Source: Lewinellaceae bacterium (GTDB taxonomy: Bacteria; Bacteroidota; Bacteroidia; Chitinophagales; Saprospiraceae). Taken from it: DNA of 64,000 bases. The notes below the pieces were generated by a model. It ran no database searches and had not been told where the DNA came from. It was given only the letters and a program-made list of their open reading frames with translations. Made by a program: the position numbers and the translations under genes. Positions 56,867 through 64,000 of this stretch are shown here, piece by piece. The stretch covers positions 25,149-89,148 of the forward strand of contig JAHELJ010000007.1 of the NCBI GenBank assembly GCA_024644235.1, in the 5' to 3' direction. Every line of letters begins with the position of its first letter. Position 1 is the first letter of the stretch.

Positions 56867-58591
56867 ATGAGAACAATCAACTCAATAGCGAAAGCTATGG
56901 CCTGCTCTGCATTCTTTATCCTTTTCGGAGTGTCTTCCGACGTATTCGGATCCAGTCACAGAGAGGCGCCACTAATCGCAAATGATCCACTTGCTGATAA
57001 CACAGACGTGTATGCATTCCGCAGCCCTGATGATCCCAACACAGTGACGATCATTGCCAACTACATTCCCACCGAACTACCCCATGGGGGGCCAAACTAC
57101 TATTCGTTTGGTGAGAACATTCGATATGAAATCCATATCGACAACGATGCTGCCATTCATGGTGATGAAATCATATATCGATTCACCTTCCACAGGTTCA
57201 ATGAGGATCCGACTACATTCTTCAATATTCGTCTTGGCCTTCAAAACATCAAGACGACTTATACTTTGGAGCGAAGTATGGATGGAGGCTCCACTTTTGC
57301 GACCGTCATCACCAATGGGATAGTTCCTCCGACCGATATCGGACCTCGATCTATTGAATCGGCAGTCGGTTTAGCAACCACTTATGAGACGCTCATTTCC
57401 CAAGCAATTCAAATCACCTCCAATGGTGAAAAAGTATACTGTGGTCCTGCTGATGACCCATTCTTTGTTGACCTTGGTGGAATCTTTGATCTGGGAAATG
57501 CCCCCCGCCAGCAAGGGCCTGCCCGAGATGGACTAGCTCAATTCAATGTACATACAATTGCTATTCAGGTACCAATTTCCATGATGATAAAACCTGCCGC
57601 ACCTCCCACCCCCACGTCAATCCTGGATCCCGACTATGTCATCGGAATCTGGGCAAGTGCTAGCCGTAAAACCACCCGGACGCTGATGCCCGGAGAGTAT
57701 GACGAATCAGGTGAATGGGTACAGGTCTCACGATTGGGAATGCCATTGATCAATGAGGTTGTTATTCCCATCGGAATGAAAGACTATTGGAATGGACTCA
57801 CCCCTTACCAAGAGATCAGTGAAACCAGTCTTGATGGTTTCTTTTACAACCCGGAATTAGCATTGTACATGGATGATGATCTGTTTGGTGGAGCGGTTCC
57901 ATCATTCGCATCACTTCGGATTCAGAGAAATTCTCTTCAATCATTTGACTTTGGCAATGGCCAGGACGGATTATTCATTCTGAAAGGTAATGCAGCCCTG
58001 TCAGGTACCGCCCTGGATGATGCCGTTTTTGGAAACCTGCTTCTTCCTGGTCCCGGAAAACCCAGATCGGTGGACCTTTGGCCTGCTTTTCACACTGGTG
58101 TACCAGATCTCCCACCCTACCAATTGGCTACAGGAAAAAGCGGTAACCCTCTTGCTATGGGTAAGCCCTTTATTCACAATTTCCTTCCCAATGGTGGTGA
58201 CATGCTTAGGATCAATATGGCTGTACCGGTAACAGACCGAACTGATCCGGCGTTTTCGGCCCTTGGTTTAATCCAGGCTGCCGTGCTAGGATTAACAGAT
58301 CCAGCTTATGCGAACACCGCTCTTGAATTCATACCGAATATGGACGGATTTCCAAATGGTCGAAGACTTGAGGATGATGTGACCCGAATCGAATTACAAG
58401 CTGTTTCAGGGATTGTTCTGGCTGCAATAGGGCTTTGGTATGATGACTTCGAAGCTGGCTCATCAAATCCGGTCACTCCCGATTTACTGGACGTATTGAG
58501 CTACTCTACCGGAGTCGAAAAAAATGATCGTGCATTTAAGTCGTCATTTCCATACGTAGCCGCTCCCTGGAGAGGTATTGACACTCAGTAG
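56867..58591 (+). CDS. DUF4331 exported protein (first copy, no sorting tail)
   Basis: This 574-residue protein has a signal peptide (ACSAFFILFGVSSDVFGSS) followed directly by the family hallmark SHREAPLIANDPLADNTDVYAF. Later blocks are NYYSFGENIRYEIHIDND, ELALYMDDDLFGGAVP and EFIPNMDGFPNGRRLEDDVTRIEL. It is a close paralogue of the next gene and ends 26 bases before its start. It stops right after APWRGIDTQ, where the second copy goes on into a sorting domain. The function of DUF4331 is unknown. It follows the SigK/RskA pair in the same direction. Confidence 0.9.
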   Translation: MRTINSIAKAMACSAFFILFGVSSDVFGSSHREAPLIANDPLADNTDVYAFRSPDDPNTVTIIANYIPTELPHGGPNYYSFGENIRYEIHIDNDAAIHGDEIIYRFTFHRFNEDPTTFFNIRLGLQNIKTTYTLERSMDGGSTFATVITNGIVPPTDIGPRSIESAVGLATTYETLISQAIQITSNGEKVYCGPADDPFFVDLGGIFDLGNAPRQQGPARDGLAQFNVHTIAIQVPISMMIKPAAPPTPTSILDPDYVIGIWASASRKTTRTLMPGEYDESGEWVQVSRLGMPLINEVVIPIGMKDYWNGLTPYQEISETSLDGFFYNPELALYMDDDLFGGAVPSFASLRIQRNSLQSFDFGNGQDGLFILKGNAALSGTALDDAVFGNLLLPGPGKPRSVDLWPAFHTGVPDLPPYQLATGKSGNPLAMGKPFIHNFLPNGGDMLRINMAVPVTDRTDPAFSALGLIQAAVLGLTDPAYANTALEFIPNMDGFPNGRRLEDDVTRIELQAVSGIVLAAIGLWYDDFEAGSSNPVTPDLLDVLSYSTGVEKNDRAFKSSFPYVAAPWRGIDTQ

Positions 58592-58616
58592 TATAATCAT
58601 CATAAAAAAATCAATC

Positions 58617-60668
58617 ATGAACTCTAGAATATTTCAGATCATTGCTCTGTCACTATTTATTCTATGTCCTCTTAACTCCGGTTATGCTTCCAGTCACAGA
58701 GAAGCTCCCCTGATCGCTGACGATCCTCTGACGGACAACGTAGATCTATATGCGTTTCGCAGTCCGGATAACAAGAACACCGTCACGATCATAGCTACCT
58801 ACGTGCCTCTACAGCTTCCCCAGGGAGGACCGAACTACTACACTTTCGGAGAAAATATCCGGTACGAAATACACATCGACAACGACGTTACAAAGCCTGG
58901 GGATGAAATCACATACCGATTTACTTTCCATATCGAAAACCAAGATCCGAGCACTTTCTTCAATATCCGTTTAGGAAAACAAAATCTGAAGACTACCTAT
59001 ACACTAGAGAAAACGGATAACGGTGGTAAGTTCTGGGTACCTATAATCGTAAACGGAAGAGTACCACCAAACAATATCGGTGAGCGTTCAATAGAATCAG
59101 CAGTAGGCTTGAAGACCAAGTACAAAAACCTGATGAAATTGGCTACCTATACTACCGTAACGGGAGAAAAGGTCTTTTGTGGCCCGATGGACGATCCATT
59201 TTTTGTTGACCTTGGAGGAGTCTTCGACTTGGGAGATGCACCCCGGCAAGGTGATCTGCCCCGAGATGGTGTAGCCTGTAAAAACGTAAGTACAATTGCT
59301 CTGCAGATTCCCATTGGATTGCTTTCCCGAGATGGTGATTTTCCTGGTAAAGACGATCTTTTGGATTCCCGCTTCACTATCGGAGTTTGGGCTAGTGCCA
59401 GTCGACGATCTATCCGTACACTGTCACCAGGTATAGAAGAACATTCGGGTGATTGGGTTCAGGTATCCAGACTGGGTATGCCCCTGACTAATGAAGCAGT
59501 AATCCCCATTGGCATGAAGGACTACTGGAACGCATTGTCTCCCTATGATGAAATCGCAGAAACAAGTTTAGACGAATTCTTTTACAATCCGGAGCTCGCA
59601 CTTTACATGGATGACGATCTCTTTGGCGGGGCTGTGCCGGCTCTCACCAGCCTTAGAATACAGCGCAATTCCCTGCAGGCTTTTGATTTTGGTAATGGTA
59701 ATGATGGCTTGTATCCCTTGAAAGGTTCACCTGCCCTGGCAGGTACGGCATTGGATGACGCCGTTTTCGGTACCCTTCTTCTTCCGGCACCAGGCAAACC
59801 TCGATCCGTAGATCTTTGGCCGGCCTTTCACACTGGAGTGCCCAATCTGCGTCCGTACCAATTGGCAACCGGCAAAGGGGGCGACCCACTGGCTGCCGGA
59901 AAACCATTTGTAAACAATTTCCTTCCTAATGGTGGCGACATGCTCCGGTTGAATATGTCAGTTCCCCCAACCAAGCGGTCCGATCCGGATTTCAGTTCAC
60001 TGGGACTGATTTGGGCTGCTGTCTTGGGTCTAACAGACGACAGATTCAACACAGATGCAGAATTGGAATTCATCCCCAACATGGACGGATTTCCCAATGG
60101 AAGGCGACTGGAAGATGATGTCACCAGAATTGAACTTCAAGCAGTGTCCGGAGTCGTTCTGGCAGCTCTCGGATTGTGGTATGACGACTTCATCTCGGGA
60201 GAATCAGATCCGGTAACAGCCGACCTTCTGGATGTACTGACATACAGTACAGGTGTAGAAGCTAACGATGCAGCTTTTGAAAAGAAGTTTCCATTTCTTG
60301 CTGCTCCCTGGGCCGGTGATGGGGAATGTGGGGGCCTCCCTGCTACCGCCATAGAGCCGATGGCTAGATTAGGCCTGGGCGTGGCAGCACCATTAGCCAC
60401 CAGTAAGGACTATGACATTAAAGGCTTCCCAAATCCATTTGTTTATGATTTCAATTTGCTTCTTCAACTGGAACATGCCGGTGAGTTAAACGTACAATTT
60501 TTTGATTTCAACGGTAGATCCGTCGATCAAATCAGTAAAGAAATTAATCAACCCGGTCAGAGTGAGATAAAATGGAAGGTACCGACGATCCCCTCCGGAT
60601 GGTACTTTGCAAAAGTCACCTTAAATGGCGAGCTCCTGCAAACCCTTAAGATCTGGAAATCAGAATAA
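58617..60668 (+). CDS. DUF4331 exported protein with T9SS sorting domain (second copy)
   Basis: This is a 683-residue protein from MNSRIFQIIALSLF at 58617. After the signal peptide it carries the same blocks as the first copy (SHREAPLIADDPLTDNVDLYAF, ELALYMDDDLFGGAVP, EFIPNMDGFPNGRRLEDD). It then has an extra ~110 residues ending in a Por-secretion sorting domain (YDFNLLLQLEHAGELNVQFF, SGWYFAKVTLNGE). It should therefore reach the cell surface through type IX secretion, unlike the first copy. The pair arose by tandem duplication. Confidence 0.9.
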   Translation: MNSRIFQIIALSLFILCPLNSGYASSHREAPLIADDPLTDNVDLYAFRSPDNKNTVTIIATYVPLQLPQGGPNYYTFGENIRYEIHIDNDVTKPGDEITYRFTFHIENQDPSTFFNIRLGKQNLKTTYTLEKTDNGGKFWVPIIVNGRVPPNNIGERSIESAVGLKTKYKNLMKLATYTTVTGEKVFCGPMDDPFFVDLGGVFDLGDAPRQGDLPRDGVACKNVSTIALQIPIGLLSRDGDFPGKDDLLDSRFTIGVWASASRRSIRTLSPGIEEHSGDWVQVSRLGMPLTNEAVIPIGMKDYWNALSPYDEIAETSLDEFFYNPELALYMDDDLFGGAVPALTSLRIQRNSLQAFDFGNGNDGLYPLKGSPALAGTALDDAVFGTLLLPAPGKPRSVDLWPAFHTGVPNLRPYQLATGKGGDPLAAGKPFVNNFLPNGGDMLRLNMSVPPTKRSDPDFSSLGLIWAAVLGLTDDRFNTDAELEFIPNMDGFPNGRRLEDDVTRIELQAVSGVVLAALGLWYDDFISGESDPVTADLLDVLTYSTGVEANDAAFEKKFPFLAAPWAGDGECGGLPATAIEPMARLGLGVAAPLATSKDYDIKGFPNPFVYDFNLLLQLEHAGELNVQFFDFNGRSVDQISKEINQPGQSEIKWKVPTIPSGWYFAKVTLNGELLQTLKIWKSE

Positions 60669-60735
60669 GCTCTCTCTAATTTATGGCAGCTGACTGATGA
60701 TGGATTGGGAAGCTGCCATACTTAAACTAATAGTC

Positions 60736-61998
60736 ATGACAATCACTTATAAAACACTTATTATCTTAGCTTTATCCCTATCGCTACTTTCTTGTCAACA
60801 AGATAAATCAATTCATTCAGTAACGGATATTCCCAGGCTGATGGAGCGAACCGCAGCGTTGCATTATGGGCAAGAATGGACCAATTTACAAAACAGTTTC
60901 GCTGAGCTTAGCGCAAGAGCTTCAAGAGATATTGATGATCTCACTAGTAGGATCTCATTGGCGCAAATCTATATCCGTGAGGCGCGCATCACCGGTGAAC
61001 ATGGTCACTACTACCCTGCTGCCCTGGATGTTCTCGACCAGATTCTGGATAATGAGGGTAGAGATAAAGACCAAGAATTCATGGCCCAAAGCTTGAAAGC
61101 AGGGGTGCTCCTGTCGCTTCATCAATTTCCTGAGGCTCTAGAGACAGCGAGTGCTGCGGTGAAACTCAATCCATTCAATGCCCAGATCTATGGTGTTTTG
61201 GTAGATGCCCAGGTAGAAATGGGTGATTACCGAACCGCCATCGAAATGGCTGATAAGATGGTTTCTATCCGACCGGATCTTCGCTCGTACGCCAGGGTCT
61301 CCTATCTGAGGGAAATCCATGGTATGCCTGAAGAATCTATCGAAGCAATGGAGATGGCTGTGGCAGCTGGCTTCCCCAGCTATGAAGAGACAGCCTGGGC
61401 AAAAGTGACCCTCAGCAAACTATACAGAGATATAGGTGATGCTAATCGAGCCGAAGCCATACTAGAAAGCATACTCATCGAGCGACCCAATTATCCCTTT
61501 GCCATTGCCGAACAGGCAAATCTTGCCTTTGAGCGAGGTGATCCTGAACTGGCGATAGATCTGCTAGATCAGGCTATTCGTGTCATTCCCGAGGTTGGAT
61601 TTAACGTAAAACTGGCCGAAATCTATGATCATATGGGATTGCACGAAGAGAAAGCAGAAGTTATAGTGGATGTACTTGCCATGTTGGAGGATGATGAGGC
61701 CAACGGTCACAAAATGTCGATGGAATTCGCTTATGTGTATGGTCATTTGTCTGGCAATAACAAGAGGGCATTAGAGTACCTCATGGAGGAATATGAGATT
61801 CGCCCCGGAAACATCGATGTGAATCGCATGCTGGCGGAGATCTATGTCAATCTTGAAAACTGGGAAAGGGCACGATATCACTGGGAGAGAGCCAGTCAAA
61901 CCGGCTCTGGCCATCCTGAACTAAAAGCGATTCAAGAGCGTCTTGCCAAGGTTGAGGGACAAAATAGTCAGGTGGGTAGTGAGGCAGGCTCGATATAG
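60736..61998 (+). CDS. TPR repeat lipoprotein
   Basis: This is a 420-residue protein from MTITYKTLIILALS at 60736. The lipobox LLSC puts the acylated Cys at residue 20. It has about ten tetratricopeptide-like helical pairs (ISLAQIYIREARITGEH, AQIYGVLVDAQVEMGDYRTAIEMADKMV, VTLSKLYRDIGDANRAEAIL, ALEYLMEEYEIRPGNIDVNR). Such proteins act as scaffolds on the membrane. The position right after the two DUF4331 genes suggests a joint role, perhaps assembling or holding the DUF4331 proteins. Confidence 0.88.
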   Translation: MTITYKTLIILALSLSLLSCQQDKSIHSVTDIPRLMERTAALHYGQEWTNLQNSFAELSARASRDIDDLTSRISLAQIYIREARITGEHGHYYPAALDVLDQILDNEGRDKDQEFMAQSLKAGVLLSLHQFPEALETASAAVKLNPFNAQIYGVLVDAQVEMGDYRTAIEMADKMVSIRPDLRSYARVSYLREIHGMPEESIEAMEMAVAAGFPSYEETAWAKVTLSKLYRDIGDANRAEAILESILIERPNYPFAIAEQANLAFERGDPELAIDLLDQAIRVIPEVGFNVKLAEIYDHMGLHEEKAEVIVDVLAMLEDDEANGHKMSMEFAYVYGHLSGNNKRALEYLMEEYEIRPGNIDVNRMLAEIYVNLENWERARYHWERASQTGSGHPELKAIQERLAKVEGQNSQVGSEAGSI

Positions 61999-62026
61999 CG
62001 CTGAAAAGACATGAGTGTGGTCATGT

Positions 62027-62084
62027 AAAATGGGGGAGGCAAGGAATTTCGATTCGACTGAGGTTCTATTGCCTCTCCCCATTT
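62027..62084. terminator. Possible bidirectional terminator hairpin between the TPR gene and rmuC
   Basis: AAATGGGGGAGGCAA pairs with TTGCCTCTCCCCATTT (one bulge) across a ~26-base loop. The arms are long and the pairing is good, but no T-run follows on the plus strand, so termination may be by Rho or in the minus direction only. Confidence 0.5.
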
Positions 62085-62125
62085 ACTTGGAAGCGGATGA
62101 AGATGATCCTTTGACACCAGGTTGA

Positions 62126-63442
62126 CTAAAGCCCGGCGGTTTCAAGGGCCAATTGCTGGGACGTGTCGGGCAGTTCTTCGACTTTGTTTAATCGCCGCTC
62201 AATTGCCCGACTACGTACTCCAGCTTGATCAATGGCATTATTCGCTTCGTTTATCTTTTTCTGAACTTTATCCAAAGCCACTCCAAACTTTCCAAATTCG
62301 GTCTTGATCTCACTGAGTAGCGTCCAGACCTCACTGGAGCGCTGTTCAATAGCCAAAGTTCTGAAGCCCATTTGCAATGAGCTGAGAAAAGCACTGAGAT
62401 TACTGGGACCAGCAACCATTATCTTAAATTCAGATCGGAGTTTGTACAACAGATCCGACTGTCTGCTCACCTCAGCGTAGAGGCCTTCGACCGGTAAAAA
62501 CATGATGGCAAAATCGGTGGTGTATGGTGCGGAAATATACTTTTTGCGGATCTCCTTAGCACAAGTAGTAATTGCTCGGGCAAGCTCTTTGGAACTTTGA
62601 GCAACACTTTCTGAGCAACCAGATTCATATGCGTCACTAAGCACCTGATACCTGTCCATGGGGAATTTGGAATCGATAGGAAGATAGACACAGCTTTCAT
62701 CCTGGGTTTTTCCCGGAAACCTGATGGCCACTTCCACCCGGCTTTCCCTGCCGGGTACGGTTGCGATATTCAGTGCATACTGATCTGGAGTCATCATTTC
62801 CTCAATGATGTTCAGAAGCTGAATCTCCCCCAAGATTCCTCTGGTCTTGACATTGGCAAGCACCTTTCGAAGATCTCCGACTCCTGCCGCCAGACTTTGC
62901 ATTTCTCCCAAGCCACGCTGCACTTTTTCAAGATGGTCACTGACCAACTTAAATGAGCGGCCAAGTCGTTCCTCGAGGGTTTGATGCAACTTTTCATCCA
63001 CGGTATGTCGCATCTTCTCGAGCGATTGAGTGTTGTCGGCCTGCATGGCCTGCAGTCGCTTATCTACTTCCCCCCTGATCTTGTCCAGTGATAAGATCGT
63101 TGTTTCCTGCAGCCTGATGAATCGCTCTTCATTAGAGCTCACCAGGTGTTTGATCTGACCATTAACGAGGTCAATGGTCTGACTTTGACGCCTGCCAAAG
63201 CTATCCAGTGCTGCGCTGAGCTCCTGCCGGGCTTCCTTTGCATTCATACTGGCTTCTTTACGGTTCTGAGATAGCTCTTGCCGCACTGAGATATCCATCT
63301 GGACCCGAAGGGCTTGAATATCCTGTCCTAGACCTTCGACCGCTTCTCCGTGATCCGACGGCTTTCGCATCAAGACTATACCCAAGGTGGTGGCTGCCAG
63401 TAAACAGAGCAGGATCAGAAAAGTCAATTCTACAGTAATCAT
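62126..63442 (-). CDS. rmuC: DNA recombination protein RmuC
   Basis: This 438-residue protein has an N-terminal membrane helix (LTFLILLCLLAATTLGIVLM). A long coiled coil follows (about 30-180), then the RmuC nuclease-like domain (about 195-370; VKTRGILGEIQLLNIIEEMM, YLPIDSKFPMDRY, FAIMFLPVEGLYAEV). RmuC limits inversions at short repeats, probably as a nuclease. A 33-residue membrane peptide ORF ends 10 bases before its start on the same strand, suggesting one transcript. Confidence 0.94.
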   Translation of the reverse strand: MITVELTFLILLCLLAATTLGIVLMRKPSDHGEAVEGLGQDIQALRVQMDISVRQELSQNRKEASMNAKEARQELSAALDSFGRRQSQTIDLVNGQIKHLVSSNEERFIRLQETTILSLDKIRGEVDKRLQAMQADNTQSLEKMRHTVDEKLHQTLEERLGRSFKLVSDHLEKVQRGLGEMQSLAAGVGDLRKVLANVKTRGILGEIQLLNIIEEMMTPDQYALNIATVPGRESRVEVAIRFPGKTQDESCVYLPIDSKFPMDRYQVLSDAYESGCSESVAQSSKELARAITTCAKEIRKKYISAPYTTDFAIMFLPVEGLYAEVSRQSDLLYKLRSEFKIMVAGPSNLSAFLSSLQMGFRTLAIEQRSSEVWTLLSEIKTEFGKFGVALDKVQKKINEANNAIDQAGVRSRAIERRLNKVEELPDTSQQLALETAGL

Positions 63443-63452
63443 GTGCTAGGTT

Positions 63453-63554
63453 TTAGATTCGTTCATCATGGAGTGCCCTTACCATGCCAACAGCAATGTT
63501 TAGCAATGTGAGTACACCAAGCGCCAGAATGAAGATGATGAGTAAGTTTTCCAT
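63453..63554 (-). CDS. 33-residue single-pass membrane peptide upstream of rmuC
   Basis: An ATG at 63554 opens a 33-codon frame starting MENLLIIFILALGVLTLLNI and ending VRALHDERI with TAA at 63453-63455. The first 24 residues are a near-perfect membrane helix; the tail is charged. The stop lies 10 bases before the rmuC ATG, so co-expression is likely. I recognise no family. Evidence is composition and position only. It is below the length cut-off of most gene callers. Confidence 0.55.
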   Translation of the reverse strand: MENLLIIFILALGVLTLLNIAVGMVRALHDERI

Positions 63555-63608
63555 GTTGAGTTCCTTTAGTGAGTTAATTAATATGATAGGACAAGTCTAG
63601 GAGCTCAG

Positions 63609-63627
63609 AGTGCAATCTTTTTGCACT
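63609..63627. promoter_or_regulatory. Inverted repeat AGTGCAA-N5-TTGCACT
   Basis: Perfect 7-base arms around a TCTTT spacer, 55 bases upstream of the small membrane peptide start (minus) and far upstream of the truncated right-hand gene (plus). It could be an operator in this divergent region. No second copy was found. Confidence 0.3.
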
Positions 63628-63797
63628 GTAAGAGAATTATGGTGAGAACATGTGAAAATGCCAGTCAAGCTTTAAGGTGCACTCTCTCCCATTCAATCTT
63701 TGAGTTGGATCATTCGGAAAGAAATCCGTGCCGTTGAATTAGATTTGCTTTACATTCATCTTCCAATCATCTTGAGTCAGCATGCTTAGCAGATCAG

Positions 63798-64000
63798 ATG
63801 ATACAGATCTATTAAACACCTAAACTCTAAACCTTTTAAACTTCAACATTATGACCCTTTAGTAAAATCCAAATTAGTGGGCATGCTATGCCTGTTACTT
63901 GTATGATACAGATCTATTAAACACTTAATCTCTAAACCTTTTAAACTTCAACATTATGACCCCTTTAGTAAAATCCAAATTAGTCGGCATGCTATGCCTG
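63798..64000 (+). repeat. 105 bp tandem duplication containing a gene 5' end
   Basis: Unit 1 runs from 63798 to 63902 and unit 2 from 63903 past the right edge. Over the ~97 comparable bases they differ by three substitutions and one indel. Each unit has the leader ATGATACAGATCTATTAAACAC, an AAAC-rich stretch and an ATG-starting signal-peptide sequence. In unit 1 the missing C makes the frame ATG-ACC-CTT-TAG, so it is dead; in unit 2 the frame is open. Confidence 0.85.
63956..64000 (+). CDS. Start of an exported protein gene, truncated by the window edge
   Basis: In the second repeat unit the ATG at 63956 opens MTPLVKSKLVGMLCL and runs to the edge of the window. A basic start followed by a hydrophobic run is a signal-peptide beginning. 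Only 15 codons are visible, so no family can be named; an AAAC-rich leader is common before SusC-like and other outer-membrane genes in this phylum, which is a weak hint only. Confidence 0.55.
   Translation, partial: MTPLVKSKLVGMLCL

Noticed and set aside
63840..63902. First repeat unit as the true gene start
   Set aside because: Its ATG frame is ATG-ACC-CTT-TAG, so it cannot encode more than three residues; the second unit is the intact one.

Overview
The window is a 64 kb stretch of a Bacteroidota chromosome. The evidence is: FecI/FecR/TonB-receptor signalling with an STN domain, DUF1800/DUF1501 gene pairs, several C-terminal Por-type (type IX secretion, T9SS) sorting domains, weak or absent Shine-Dalgarno sites, and eukaryote-like class Ia ribonucleotide reductase subunits. 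The mix of exported hydrolases and sorting domains fits a free-living, probably marine member of the Saprospiria/Cytophagia side of the phylum. The genus cannot be fixed from this sequence. No rRNA, tRNA, CRISPR array, prophage or insertion sequence was seen. Most of the window is ordinary housekeeping and accessory metabolism.

Layout. 0-4.6 kb: the end of a sirtuin gene, then an ECF sigma / FecR anti-sigma / TonB-dependent receptor signalling unit. 4.6-11.2 kb: a CNNM/CBS membrane protein, a DUF1800-DUF1501 pair (the second with a Tat-like signal and a T9SS tail) and an SLC12-type transporter. 11.4-19.8 kb: nrdB-nrdA with a good terminator, CorA, a predicted HExxH protein coupled to a LolC/E-type permease, and tyrS. 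19.8-25.3 kb: a lone TRAP-type binding lipoprotein, an SRPBCC protein, a three-domain PIG-L/CBM9-like/DUF1080 exported protein, an Smr protein and a sialidase-like protein. 25.3-34.9 kb: YceI, MetY, DoxX, then a tightly coupled GcvT-like aminomethyltransferase with two phytoene-dehydrogenase-like flavoproteins, and an amidohydrolase/VOC pair. 35-46 kb: a double C_GCAxxG_C_C protein, a TolB-like propeller lipoprotein, an AraC regulator, a Tricorn-type protease, a second amidohydrolase (discoidin plus T9SS tail) and a ThuA lipoprotein. 46-51.2 kb: a phosphatase, an SDR, a D-2-hydroxyacid dehydrogenase and a three-gene operon of two sugar-phosphate-isomerase-like TIM barrels with an alpha/beta hydrolase. 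51.3-53.5 kb: an interrupted 2TM-like gene and the cysE-cysM cysteine operon. 53.5-62 kb: a strange aromatic/His-rich exported protein, a SigK/RskA pair, two tandem DUF4331 proteins and a TPR lipoprotein. 62-64 kb: rmuC with a previously unlisted 33-residue membrane peptide just upstream, then a 105 bp tandem duplication carrying the 5' end of a gene that leaves the window.

How the genes work together. Two sigma/anti-sigma modules stand beside their probable targets: the TonB receptor in one case and the DUF4331/TPR cluster in the other. Sulfur assimilation is covered by MetY plus CysE/CysM. Three proteins carry T9SS sorting tails, so the cell should have that secretion system. The least explained units are the GcvT/two-flavoprotein operon with its structured leader, the SigK-RskA-DUF4331-DUF4331-TPR locus, the three-domain PIG-L fusion, and the small or broken genes at 32.6-32.8, 51.3-51.7 and 63.4-64.0 kb.
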